A model generated the notes under the pieces. That model worked only from the letters and a program-made list of their open reading frames with translations, searched no databases and was not told where the DNA came from. This document shows positions 21,453 through 30,039 of a stretch of 64,000 nucleotides of DNA, piece by piece. The translations under genes were made by a program, and so were the position numbers. Position 1 is the first letter of the stretch. The number at the start of each line of letters is the position of its first letter. The stretch comes from Saccharibacillus sp. CPCC 101409. Its GTDB lineage: Bacteria > Bacillota > Bacilli > Paenibacillales > Paenibacillaceae. The DNA lies in NCBI RefSeq assembly GCF_030518235.1, contig NZ_JAULSA010000011.1:1-64000 (forward strand), given 5' to 3'.

Positions 21453-22347
21453 CCGAAGCATCCCCCTGTCTGCGTTTGAACTTCTGATAGTCTTGGTACA
21501 TATCCTCGATCAATTCATCCCATTGCGGCGGATTATAGCCGGCTGCGCGCCGGAATTTCGAAGAATCCAACGACCGGTTTTCTTTAAACTCCGCATAAGG
21601 CGCAATGTCCACATCCAAACCGTAACGAATCGCCACTTTCTTAAGCAATTCGTATTTCGAAATCGGCTTGGCGGAGATGTGGTATAGACCGTGCAGTTCG
21701 GGCGACGGAAAAATGTACCGTTGGATGATTCGGGAAAGTTCGACAGTCGGGAATCCGGAAAATACAGCTTGTGTATACCCGTTAATGCTTCCCTTTTGTC
21801 GTAATAGCCAGCCGACGAGACTTACATAATTTTTAAGTTCGTGCCCGATAATCGAAGTTCGCAGCGTCAGCACGCGTGCGCTGTCGACAATTTCGCCGAG
21901 CTGCTTGGTTCTTCCATACAAATCGGTTGCAGAAGTCGGATCGTTCTCCGTATACATCCCTTTTCGGCCGTCAAACACGCAGTCCGTACTGATATGGATC
22001 ATACGGATATGCAGCTCTTCGCAAAGATTTGCTATGAGATGCGGAAACAAAGCATTGATTCGGATCGTTTTCACTGCATCTTCGGCTTCCGGCATTTGTT
22101 TGATAATTCCGATACAGTTGACGATAATATCCGGCCTCAACTCTCTGATTACGGTATAAATACTTTCCGGACGATCGGCATCGGCTCCGTTAAAAATACG
22201 ATTCGCCTGCAACGCGGAACAGTTCCGGCTTATAAGGCCTTTCGATCTCACCGTCGCGTACACGTCATGCTCACCTTGCTCGTGCGTCAATGTAAACAGA
22301 GTATGGCCGAGCATGCCGCTTCCGCCCAGAATAAGCACTTTCGCCAT
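21439..22347 (-). CDS. RmlD-like nucleotide-sugar 4-ketoreductase (WbvR/FnlB role)
   Basis: A 302-residue SDR related to dTDP-4-dehydrorhamnose reductase. MAKVLILGGSGMLGHTLF is the cofactor loop, INCIGIIKQ-like VNCIGIIKQMPEAEDA follows, HISTDCVFDGRKGMY is the catalytic Ser/Thr region and YGRTKQLGE the YxxxK pair. It stands between the 4,6-dehydratase and the GT4 gene, where FnlB/CapF or WbvR would be. The product is short and lacks the C-terminal cupin of CapF/WbjC, so it resembles WbvR, the reductase of UDP-L-QuiNAc synthesis. That makes L-QuiNAc slightly more likely than L-FucNAc. The start has AAGGAG 9 bases upstream and follows the GT4 stop by one base. Confidence 0.85.
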   Translation of the reverse strand: MAKVLILGGSGMLGHTLFTLTHEQGEHDVYATVRSKGLISRNCSALQANRIFNGADADRPESIYTVIRELRPDIIVNCIGIIKQMPEAEDAVKTIRINALFPHLIANLCEELHIRMIHISTDCVFDGRKGMYTENDPTSATDLYGRTKQLGEIVDSARVLTLRTSIIGHELKNYVSLVGWLLRQKGSINGYTQAVFSGFPTVELSRIIQRYIFPSPELHGLYHISAKPISKYELLKKVAIRYGLDVDIAPYAEFKENRSLDSSKFRRAAGYNPPQWDELIEDMYQDYQKFKRRQGDASDVYI

Positions 22348-22348
22348 A

Positions 22349-23596
22349 TCAATTTTCTCCTTCCGCCGCAGGCTTGCGCCCCGCATAATCGCCGATCCAA
22401 CCATCTAATTTGTCAATTAACATATTGCGTTCAAAATGCGCCCTATAATAAGCGATGCCGCTTTCTCCCATAGCCAGTCTTTCTTCTACGGATAGCGCCT
22501 TCATTTGCAGTGCAGCTGCGGCCAATGCTGTCGGAGATTCGGCCGGACATACGATCCCTCCGCCCGAGTCCCGCAGAATTCGTGCTCCTTCCCCATCCAG
22601 CGCAGCGATAACGGGCCTACCGCAGGCAAGATAAGATTGCAGCTTACTCGGGATTGTAAGATTGAATAAAGGACTTTTCTTCAAGGTTACCAGCAGAGCA
22701 TCCGCTTTGGCGAAAAAGTCCGGCATCCGTTCCGGCGGAAATCGACCGAGCAGATGAACGCTCTGCTGAAGTCCCCGGTTTACAATCTCCTGTTCCAGCC
22801 AACCTCGCATTCTGCCGTCTCCGAGAAATACCCACTGTATATCCGAATGTTCCCGCAATTCCCCGGCCGCATCCAGAATAGTCCGAATATCCTGGGCGGC
22901 GCCAAAATTTCCGGCAAACATAATTTTGAATCCTTCAGGCATTTGTATACTTTCGCTAACCGACGACGCCGTATTCAAAGGCCTGTAATACGATTCGGCC
23001 CAATTGGGATAATAAACGATCTTATCCGGCGGAGCTCCAAACGCTTCGATGCTTTCACGAAAGCGTAAAGACTGGGCAAGAAGTAGGTCGCTGTTTCGGT
23101 ACAGGTAGCGTACGCCTTTTGCCACGTAATCGAGAATCCGGGGCGAACGGACCGACCCGGCTTCCATCAGACTTTCAGGCCAGAGATCCTGTATCCAGAA
23201 AAATAAAGGGGCCCGCTTAATTTTCTTCATCAGCACGGCGGGAAATCCTACCGTTATCGGCGAAGGTTCGTAAACAAAAATCAGATCGAATGCTCCTCTG
23301 CAGCGCAGAGGGGCAGCAACGCTGGCGGATAAACAAAAAGAAACGTAATTCAACAGCAGCCTTATCCCGCTTCCCGTCCCTCTTGGAATAAGCGGCACGC
23401 GCAGAACCCGAACTCCACGATAGTTTTCCGTCGCCTTCTTCCAAAAGCCGTAGCCGTCAAAAAAACGTCCGGAGGGATAATTGGGTTTTCCCGTCAAAAC
23501 GACGACTTCGTGTCCTTTTTCCTGAAGGCCCAGCACCAGATCGTTCACTTTAAAATTTTCCGGCCAAAAATACTGTGTGACTACCAGAATGCGCAT
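22349..23596 (-). CDS. GT4 glycosyltransferase, WbuB-like
   Basis: A 415-residue GT-B glycosyltransferase. MRILVVTQYFWPENFKVNDL and VVVLTGKPNYPSGRFFDGY are the N-terminal acceptor domain, and FVYEPSPITVGFPA and WIQDLWPESLM are shared with WbuB-type transferases. FKIMFAGNFGAAQDIRTILD starts the donor domain, and IPSKLQSYLACGRPVIAALDGEGARIL is the donor-binding E/EX7-like region. WbuB genes accompany fnlABC-type trios and are thought to add L-FucNAc or a related sugar, matching its place here. The start at 23596 has AAGGAGG 7 bases upstream. It overlaps nothing: the upstream dehydratase stop at 23616 is 19 bases away. Confidence 0.9.
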   Translation of the reverse strand: MRILVVTQYFWPENFKVNDLVLGLQEKGHEVVVLTGKPNYPSGRFFDGYGFWKKATENYRGVRVLRVPLIPRGTGSGIRLLLNYVSFCLSASVAAPLRCRGAFDLIFVYEPSPITVGFPAVLMKKIKRAPLFFWIQDLWPESLMEAGSVRSPRILDYVAKGVRYLYRNSDLLLAQSLRFRESIEAFGAPPDKIVYYPNWAESYYRPLNTASSVSESIQMPEGFKIMFAGNFGAAQDIRTILDAAGELREHSDIQWVFLGDGRMRGWLEQEIVNRGLQQSVHLLGRFPPERMPDFFAKADALLVTLKKSPLFNLTIPSKLQSYLACGRPVIAALDGEGARILRDSGGGIVCPAESPTALAAAALQMKALSVEERLAMGESGIAYYRAHFERNMLIDKLDGWIGDYAGRKPAAEGEN

Positions 23597-23615
23597 GTGC
23601 GTGCCTCCTTGGCGT

Positions 23616-25538
23616 TCAGGTTCTATGCGGCTGTAAAGCAATCGAATTTTCTTGTCGGGAAATTTCCGTTTCGATCCCGATCTCCCGTATGGATGGCATA
23701 CAATAGGTCGGCACCAGCTTGTGCAGCAGCTCGCGGACGGTTTGCGTCATTCGTTCGTTTTGATCGCTCTCACACAAAATCCGCAATAGGTCCAAATTTT
23801 CTTCAAAAGCGCTATCTTGAATCTCTGCGGCACGACTGATATAAATCTTGTCGTGTTTAGTTGCGGCGGCTCCTTCTTCGGGACTCAGAATTTCTTCATA
23901 CAATTTCTCTCCCGGGCGAATACCGGTAAAACGAATTTCAATATCTTTTTCCGGTTCCAGACCCGACAATGTAATAAGGTCGCGCGCCAAATCCGCAATA
24001 CGGACCGGTTTGCCCATATCGAGAATGAACAATTCCCCGCCTTCCGCAAAAGCGCAGGCCTGAATCACAAGCTGAACCGCCTCGGGAATAGTCATGAAGT
24101 AACGAACCATATCGGGATGAGTAACGGTAACGGGACCGCCTCTTGCAATCTGGTCTTTGAATATAGGCACTACGCTTCCCCTGCTCCCCAATACATTGCC
24201 GAAGCGTACCGAAGCAAAAACGGTCCCGCTATGCTTTTGCAGCCGATACACAATAGATTCGGCCGCTTTTTTAGTCGCGCCCATCACACTGCCGGGATTC
24301 ACCGCTTTATCGGTAGAAACGAGCACAAAATGTGCAGCTCTATAGTGATCGGCACATTCCGCAACATTTCGCGTACCGAAAATATTGTTCTTAATCGCTT
24401 CAATCGGATTGGCTTCCATTAAGGGAACGTGCTTATGGGCCGCCGCATGAAAAACGACCTCGGGCAGACATCGGGCAAATACGGCTTCCAATCCCTTTCG
24501 ATCCTGTATGTTAACGATTACGGCTTCGACCGCGACATCTTCGAATTTTCGCTTAAGTTCCTGTTGGATCGTATAAATACTGTTCTCCCCGCGGCCGAGC
24601 AGGATAAGTCTTTCCGGCTGGAAGCCGCAAAGCTGCCGACTCAATTCCGAGCCGATCGACCCGCCGGCTCCGGTAACCAGCACGGTCTTGCCAGTTACCG
24701 TTCTACGAATGGCATTGGAGTCCATTTGTACAGGGTCTCTCCCCAACAAATCTTCGACGCTGACATCGCGTATCGCGTTTACACCGGCGGTTCCGTGGAT
24801 CAAATCGATCATTCTGGGTACTGTCTTGAGCGTGCATCCCGTCAACCGACAGATATCGACGATCTCTCTCATATCGCGCTCGCTGACGACGGGAAGAGCG
24901 AGGATGATCGTTTGAATATTCAGGCGCTGCACAATCCCCGGAATATCTTGTCGGCCTCCCAGTACAGGCAGACCCATGATCTCCATATTGTGTTTTCTTC
25001 TTGCATCGTCGATAAACGCGACCGGATAGAATGAGGTCTCGACTTTTGAACGTCCAAGTTCTTTTACAATCAGCGTTCCCGCATCGCCGGCTCCGAAAAT
25101 GAGCGCTTTGCGCTGCCCCGGATGAATTTTGTTTCGGGAGCCCTCAGCCCGATTCATCAGAAACCGGGCGCTGAGAATCCCGATGATTGAAAAAGGCACG
25201 ACCATAATCGGAATGCTCCTTGGAACCACAAAAGACGGATTTATGTAACCGGCGCCCGAAAAAACGATATAAGCGAGCCCTCCGGCCAAAAACAAGTATT
25301 CAATCAAGCCGAAGATATCTTTGATTTCGGCATACCTCCAGGATTTTTTATAAACTTTGTGATGGATAAACAAAGAGAAGAACAAGATCTCGTAGACCGG
25401 AACGACATACTTGATCGCTTTTGCATACTCCGGCGGAATATTTCCATCGAATCTTAGAGCGTAAGCGAGCAGGACGGCCAGCGCCATCGCCGCTCCGTCG
25501 AATAACAGCAAAGGAACGAAATACCGGTTTCTAATCAT
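23616..25538 (-). CDS. Membrane-bound UDP-GlcNAc 4,6-dehydratase (WbpM/PglF/CapD type)
   Basis: A 640-residue protein with four N-terminal membrane helices (about 5-125). Next is a CoA-binding-like Rossmann domain (KALIFGAGDAGTLIVKEL), then the SDR catalytic domain with VLVTGAGGSIGSELSRQL, FHAAAHKHVPLMEANP and VLVSTDKAVNPGSVMGATKKAAE. TGIRPGEKLYEEIL is close to the C-terminus. It forms UDP-4-keto-6-deoxy-GlcNAc with retention of D-configuration, the precursor of D-QuiNAc and bacillosamine. No aminotransferase or acetyltransferase is present in the window, so the WbpV-like reductase at 18252 is the expected next step. The ATG at 25538 has GGGGAG 7 bases upstream; the ATG at 25544 is too close to it. 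Confidence 0.92.
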   Translation of the reverse strand: MIRNRYFVPLLLFDGAAMALAVLLAYALRFDGNIPPEYAKAIKYVVPVYEILFFSLFIHHKVYKKSWRYAEIKDIFGLIEYLFLAGGLAYIVFSGAGYINPSFVVPRSIPIMVVPFSIIGILSARFLMNRAEGSRNKIHPGQRKALIFGAGDAGTLIVKELGRSKVETSFYPVAFIDDARRKHNMEIMGLPVLGGRQDIPGIVQRLNIQTIILALPVVSERDMREIVDICRLTGCTLKTVPRMIDLIHGTAGVNAIRDVSVEDLLGRDPVQMDSNAIRRTVTGKTVLVTGAGGSIGSELSRQLCGFQPERLILLGRGENSIYTIQQELKRKFEDVAVEAVIVNIQDRKGLEAVFARCLPEVVFHAAAHKHVPLMEANPIEAIKNNIFGTRNVAECADHYRAAHFVLVSTDKAVNPGSVMGATKKAAESIVYRLQKHSGTVFASVRFGNVLGSRGSVVPIFKDQIARGGPVTVTHPDMVRYFMTIPEAVQLVIQACAFAEGGELFILDMGKPVRIADLARDLITLSGLEPEKDIEIRFTGIRPGEKLYEEILSPEEGAAATKHDKIYISRAAEIQDSAFEENLDLLRILCESDQNERMTQTVRELLHKLVPTYCMPSIREIGIETEISRQENSIALQPHRT

Positions 25539-25598
25539 GGGCATTCTCCCCGGGCGCAGCGTCTTCGTCGTCGGTCTGCACCGGCGAGAAAAAGCAGC

Positions 25599-26546
25599 CT
25601 ATTTTTTTAGAGAGCGGAGTGTCTCGCTTAAAGCCTCGCTTACTGTATAAGGAAGGCGCGCAAGCAGTTCCCGGTTAATCGGTTCAATCGGATAATCGAT
25701 TTGCTTATTCAGATTACGCAGGCTGCGGACGCCGCTGTGTTTGAACAAACCCGAAAAGCGAAGAAGATTCACGGCGATAATCGCGCTTTTCACGACCAAC
25801 GAAGGAACGGGAATAAGCAGGCAGCGGACATGAATTTGTTCTCGAATGTATCGGCAGATACAAAGCAGCGTCCAGGGATCCTCGTCGCGGGCAACAAGCA
25901 CGCTGTCGTCGTACAGGCCAAACCGCACGGTTTCTCCGACGACAAAAACAAGATTTTTTATATAAATCATAATTCGCTTACGGCGGCCGGCATGGGGCAG
26001 AAGAATTGCGCCCCGCCTTATCGAATCGATGAGAGCAAGCAGATGTCCGCCCGGTTCGCCGATTCCATATACCATAGTCGGACGAATAACTACGCACCGG
26101 ATACGATGCTTCTGGCAAAAAGACAATACTTCCGCTTCAGCGTGCCGTTTACTTTGTTCGTAAGCATCGTTGCAATTTCCATTATAAACCACAACGCTGC
26201 TAAGATATATGAATTTATCTATTTGAAGTTCTTTTGCTAAATTCAAAGATTTATATGTTGCTTTTGCATTATTTAACCACAATATGTCATTCGAAGCGCC
26301 GCCTGCAGGAATATGCGCTTGTCCGGCGGCATGCACGCAAATATCGGCTCTGCCTCCAGGAAGAAGGTGCTGAAAATCCGAAGACTTCATATCGTTTAAA
26401 TCGCCTTCGATATACGCTAGATTGGAAGCGACTCGTTTCGATCGAAAATGCCTGCCGAACGCCAGCACAAAATGATCGCGCAGCAAATCTTCCAACAGCG
26501 CACTTCCGATAAAACCGCTCGCTCCCGTCAGCATCACTGTCTTCAT
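25599..26546 (-). CDS. NAD-dependent epimerase/dehydratase (SDR), specificity unknown
   Basis: A 315-residue extended SDR: VMLTGASGFIGSALLEDLL at the N-terminus, CVHAAGQAHIP, YLSSVVVYNG and the catalytic YEQSK (YxxxK), then RPTMVYGIGEPGG. The C-terminal substrate domain is divergent from the WbpV-like protein at 18252, though the two share general layout. It could be a 4-epimerase or ketoreductase modifying one sugar of the repeat unit. It sits between a GT4 and the WbpM-like dehydratase. GGGAG lies 10 bases upstream of the ATG. Confidence 0.8.
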   Translation of the reverse strand: MKTVMLTGASGFIGSALLEDLLRDHFVLAFGRHFRSKRVASNLAYIEGDLNDMKSSDFQHLLPGGRADICVHAAGQAHIPAGGASNDILWLNNAKATYKSLNLAKELQIDKFIYLSSVVVYNGNCNDAYEQSKRHAEAEVLSFCQKHRIRCVVIRPTMVYGIGEPGGHLLALIDSIRRGAILLPHAGRRKRIMIYIKNLVFVVGETVRFGLYDDSVLVARDEDPWTLLCICRYIREQIHVRCLLIPVPSLVVKSAIIAVNLLRFSGLFKHSGVRSLRNLNKQIDYPIEPINRELLARLPYTVSEALSETLRSLKK

Positions 26547-26560
26547 CGCCGGTCATCTCC

Positions 26561-27712
26561 CTAGTCGAACAGAATACGATACCCTTCTTCCGCCCGAGAA
26601 TACCGCTGATATTCGCGGGTATATTGAAAAGCGCTTCTGGACAAGCGTTCGAATTCTTCGAAGTCCATTTCCGCCGCATTCTTCAGCGCATCGACGAATT
26701 CATTCGGATATTGAAGACGACGGACAAAACCCGCATGACGCTCTTCGATATCGTTCCACGGCGTTCGATCCGAAACGAGTACAGGACATCCGTACTGCAT
26801 CGCTTCGAATATGGCATGACCGAACCCCTCGCCGAGAGTCGGCAAATAAAAAAGATGAGCCCGCTGCAGTTCCTCCCCAATCTCGCAATGAGGGATCTCC
26901 CCGCCGTAAACGGCTGTTATATTGGAGGGAAGCGAGTCGATCAGACGTTTGCATTCGAGCCAATAATTCGAATCTTCGATAGGGCCGCGAATACGAAAAG
27001 TAATCCGTGCATTTATGCCGCGAAGCGAATTCAGAGCAAATTTCAGATTCTTCATAGGCGAAATCCGCGATAAAAACAAGATGTTCAAACAACCGGCGGA
27101 TTTATCCCGGAACGGAAAAATATCCGGAAAATGAACAGTCGAGGCCAGGTCGGGAGCGATCACAATTTCGGCTTTACTACCAAAGATACGGCGAATCTCG
27201 GAGGCCTCCTGAGTGCTCGAAGCCTGCCAGACGACGAATCGGTAAAAACCGAGAAAACGCGCGACCGCCAGATACATCTTTTTTTTAGAAGCTTTAACGG
27301 ATAACGCGCCGCTGGTAAACTCTCCTCTAGGCGCAACGACGACCCTTTTGCCGGAGCGAGAACAGCGCAGAATATGTAAAATTAACGGACGGATAGAAAA
27401 AGAATATGAAAAAAAACTATTTATATAAAGAACATCGTAAGACGTTTCCCGCATGATTGTCCAAAATTTTTTAGAGCTTAGTTTTTTTAAATATAAGGTA
27501 TTCGCTACCCCTTCGTTCCACGTTCCAAGAGGCAAGTTGTAAGGCGTGGAATCGCCCAGATCCCTGTCGGAAGTCACAATTTTAAATCGGTATTCCCCGC
27601 CCAGAACCGAAACGACGTTACTTACGGTTGTAATGGGGCCGCCCGCTTTGTAGCCGGGCAGGTAATACTGTACCAGCGTCAGCACCGCTCTCGGTTTTCC
27701 GGAATGTTTCAT
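26561..27712 (-). CDS. GT4 family glycosyltransferase
   Basis: A 383-residue GT-B enzyme. The N-terminal domain has LVQYYLPGYKAGGPITTVSNVV, with a glycine-rich acceptor loop, and VVVAPRGEFTSGAL. The donor domain begins NILFLSRISPMKNLKFALNS and has YLPTLGEGFGHAIFEAMQYGCPVLVS, whose EGFGHAIFEA is the EX7E donor motif. It is coupled to the upstream Wzy-like gene by an ATGA overlap. Codon use and base composition are AT-rich like the rest of the island. Sugar specificity cannot be read from the sequence. Confidence 0.9.
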   Translation of the reverse strand: MKHSGKPRAVLTLVQYYLPGYKAGGPITTVSNVVSVLGGEYRFKIVTSDRDLGDSTPYNLPLGTWNEGVANTLYLKKLSSKKFWTIMRETSYDVLYINSFFSYSFSIRPLILHILRCSRSGKRVVVAPRGEFTSGALSVKASKKKMYLAVARFLGFYRFVVWQASSTQEASEIRRIFGSKAEIVIAPDLASTVHFPDIFPFRDKSAGCLNILFLSRISPMKNLKFALNSLRGINARITFRIRGPIEDSNYWLECKRLIDSLPSNITAVYGGEIPHCEIGEELQRAHLFYLPTLGEGFGHAIFEAMQYGCPVLVSDRTPWNDIEERHAGFVRRLQYPNEFVDALKNAAEMDFEEFERLSRSAFQYTREYQRYSRAEEGYRILFD

Positions 27713-29013
27713 CCTTCCCTCTCCTTATCTGCCAGCAGTCTTCGCGAAACATGGTTTTCTCGACTCACTATCCATTTGCCGATAAATAAACAGATCAGAA
27801 ATACGCACAGCGTGGGATCGAACAAGCCGAACCAGAATGGAGCCTGCCAGAGCAAAAGGGTCTTGATCGAAAGGTAGACGGCCATCCATGCGTAAAACGG
27901 CTCCGGCGACCAGGATAACAAAGTGATAATCCAAATCGCAAGCAGCATCAATACGATCCCTATGCAAATCCCCCACCAGCCAAAATTCACATAGTTCTCA
28001 TAGATGGCCGCAAGCGGAGCATTGCCTCCCTGGTCTTTATAAATAAAAGGATAGATCAGCAGATCGACCCTGATTTGACGATAGGGAAACAAATGATCCG
28101 GATTCACAAAAGAAGTACCGTGCAGGAAAGAAATATATTCGGGAAAAAGCCAGAATGCGACTGCTCCTCCCCATGCATAAACTTCGAATAAACGATGAAA
28201 AACCGTTTGCGCAATAAATTTCACGGCGGCCTGCCCCAGATAAATCCAATATAGAAAAAAAAGCGAGCCGAATGCCGCAGCCGCAAGCGAAAAGAGCCTC
28301 TTTAAAGACAGCCGGTTGTCCGCGATCGTTCGAACCAGCAGCACAGCCGCCAATAAATACATTAAATACTGCTTATTCAAATATAGGATCGAGCCCAAAA
28401 GCGAACAAAAGACGACAATGCGATAAAACTTTCTCCAATACAGGGATTCGGCGCTCTGCCTATCGCGGTCAAGCAGCCGCATCATGCCTAACACAATTGT
28501 CAAAAATAGTGGAATTTCGAACAACCCTAAAGAAATCCAGTAAAATCCCGGCAAGCTCACGACTGCAGTTCGCGCCTGGATCAAAAGTCCCCAATCGCCG
28601 AAAAGATCGAAACGGAAAATCAGAGGCAGCGCGCCGAATATAAAAAACAGCAGCAGCGAGACGGCCGCGATTGTTCCAAGCAACCGGACATACGTTCTGA
28701 TCCAAGAAGTATTCAGATCAATCGCGGAGAAACGCCGTTCGAACGTTTGCCATTGCCTCGTCGACGCCGCATGCCGTATAACCGGATAAAATGCGGCAAA
28801 CGCGCAGGCAATCGCTAAATTTGCGATATAAAACGAAAGTTTTCCGTATGCCGTAACGTTCCTGGAAACACTTCCAATCACATTCAAAAACAAAAAGCCC
28901 GATGCTGCGATAAAATACACGAAATACTGCTGAAATTCTCTCCTTTTTAAAATAAGCAGAAGCGGAGCCGCCACCAATGCGGCTGTTATGATATACAAGA
29001 TCACGATCAGCAT
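27709..29013 (-). CDS. Wzy-like oligosaccharide repeat-unit polymerase, copy B
   Basis: A 434-residue polytopic membrane protein with about eleven hydrophobic helices and a large outer loop (FHRLFEVYAWGGAVAFWLFP, LHGTSFVNPDHLFPY, IYENYVNFGWWGICIG). It is paralogous to the protein at 16374-17669 across its whole length, including LILKRREFQQYFVYFIAASGFLFLN versus the TKTIRLYFVYFIAVSGFLFLN start and the LLWQAPFWFG end. It is preceded by a GT2 gene, as is copy A. A strong AAGGAGG site lies upstream of the ATG. It is presumably the polymerase for the unit made by this operon. Confidence 0.75.
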   Translation of the reverse strand: MLIVILYIITAALVAAPLLLILKRREFQQYFVYFIAASGFLFLNVIGSVSRNVTAYGKLSFYIANLAIACAFAAFYPVIRHAASTRQWQTFERRFSAIDLNTSWIRTYVRLLGTIAAVSLLLFFIFGALPLIFRFDLFGDWGLLIQARTAVVSLPGFYWISLGLFEIPLFLTIVLGMMRLLDRDRQSAESLYWRKFYRIVVFCSLLGSILYLNKQYLMYLLAAVLLVRTIADNRLSLKRLFSLAAAAFGSLFFLYWIYLGQAAVKFIAQTVFHRLFEVYAWGGAVAFWLFPEYISFLHGTSFVNPDHLFPYRQIRVDLLIYPFIYKDQGGNAPLAAIYENYVNFGWWGICIGIVLMLLAIWIITLLSWSPEPFYAWMAVYLSIKTLLLWQAPFWFGLFDPTLCVFLICLFIGKWIVSRENHVSRRLLADKEREG

Positions 29014-29039
29014 ACGGTTCCTCCTTCATATTGCTCGGT

Positions 29040-29963
29040 CTAAGTCTTTCTGCCGATTCGATACCAAAGTTTGTAGAACGATCTCGATAACAGCGCGTTG
29101 ATTAACAGTTTGATCGTTCTGGGCTCGACCATCCCTAATGGATGCAAACGGAAAGCGTAAAAGATGTTTCTCGCTCCCGGAAGCGAACGATTCGAACGGA
29201 TATGCAATCTGGCAGACATCAGATACGCATTGGACAATGAACGTTTCGAGTCTCCTCGAATCCTGTCGGGCATGCCGTTTTGCTGAGCGTAGAAGCGTTT
29301 GATAACTTCGACAGGTTCCTGCGCGCCGCGATAATCCGCTTTAGCGAAAGTCTGTGATTCTTCATGCACACGGTATAAAGCTCCTACTGAAGGAATATGC
29401 TTGAAAGGCCCGTGTATGCCCAACCGAATCCAGTAATCCAGATCGGGAATCTGGCGCAATCGCTCGTCCCATCCTCCAATCTTCTCGAATACGGAACGCC
29501 GAAAGAACACACCGGGACCGGGCTGACAGATCAAACGCACCACCATGTCCCAGTAATCGAATTCAGGAGTTTGAACGGTGCGAATCTTTTGGGAATACTC
29601 GTTGATCAAATCGTAATCGCAGTATGTAAGAATACAGGAATCATTTCCGTTCAAAAAGTCGACCGCGTCCTGTACGGCGCGCGGCAGCAGAGCATCGTCG
29701 GCGCTCAAATAAGAAAATATTTCTCCGGTGGCCGAAGCCCAACCTTTATTCAGAGTGGCCGATTGCCCGATATTCGCATGGCTGTTCCATTTAAATGCCG
29801 TGCCGTACTCCCGCAAAATTTCCGTGGTGCCGTCTGTAGAGCCGTCATCGAGTACAATCAGTTCGATATTTCCGTAACTTTGCGCGAGGACACTGTCGAT
29901 AGCCGTTTTTAAGTACTGCGCATTATTATAAGTTGGAATTACGATGGATACCCGAAAGGTCAT
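29040..29963 (-). CDS. GT2 family glycosyltransferase
   Basis: A 307-residue GT-A glycosyltransferase: VSIVIPTYNNAQYLKTAIDSVLAQ, VLDDGSTDGTTE, the YLSADDALLP metal region and GGWDERLRQIPDLDYWIRLG. It is paralogous to the enzyme at 15412-16377, and again stands directly before a Wzy-like gene. Of two ATGs, 29963 is preferred because AAAGGGG lies 7 bases upstream; the one at 29969 is one base from it. It follows wzx by 76 bases. Donor and acceptor unknown. Confidence 0.9.
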   Translation of the reverse strand: MTFRVSIVIPTYNNAQYLKTAIDSVLAQSYGNIELIVLDDGSTDGTTEILREYGTAFKWNSHANIGQSATLNKGWASATGEIFSYLSADDALLPRAVQDAVDFLNGNDSCILTYCDYDLINEYSQKIRTVQTPEFDYWDMVVRLICQPGPGVFFRRSVFEKIGGWDERLRQIPDLDYWIRLGIHGPFKHIPSVGALYRVHEESQTFAKADYRGAQEPVEVIKRFYAQQNGMPDRIRGDSKRSLSNAYLMSARLHIRSNRSLPGARNIFYAFRLHPLGMVEPRTIKLLINALLSRSFYKLWYRIGRKT

Positions 29964-30039
29964 GCCCATTCCCCTTTCCGCTGCAGCTTTTGAATTTCAA
30001 AGCGCATATTCTTCGATTTGTCGCCGCATTTGTCTGCGC

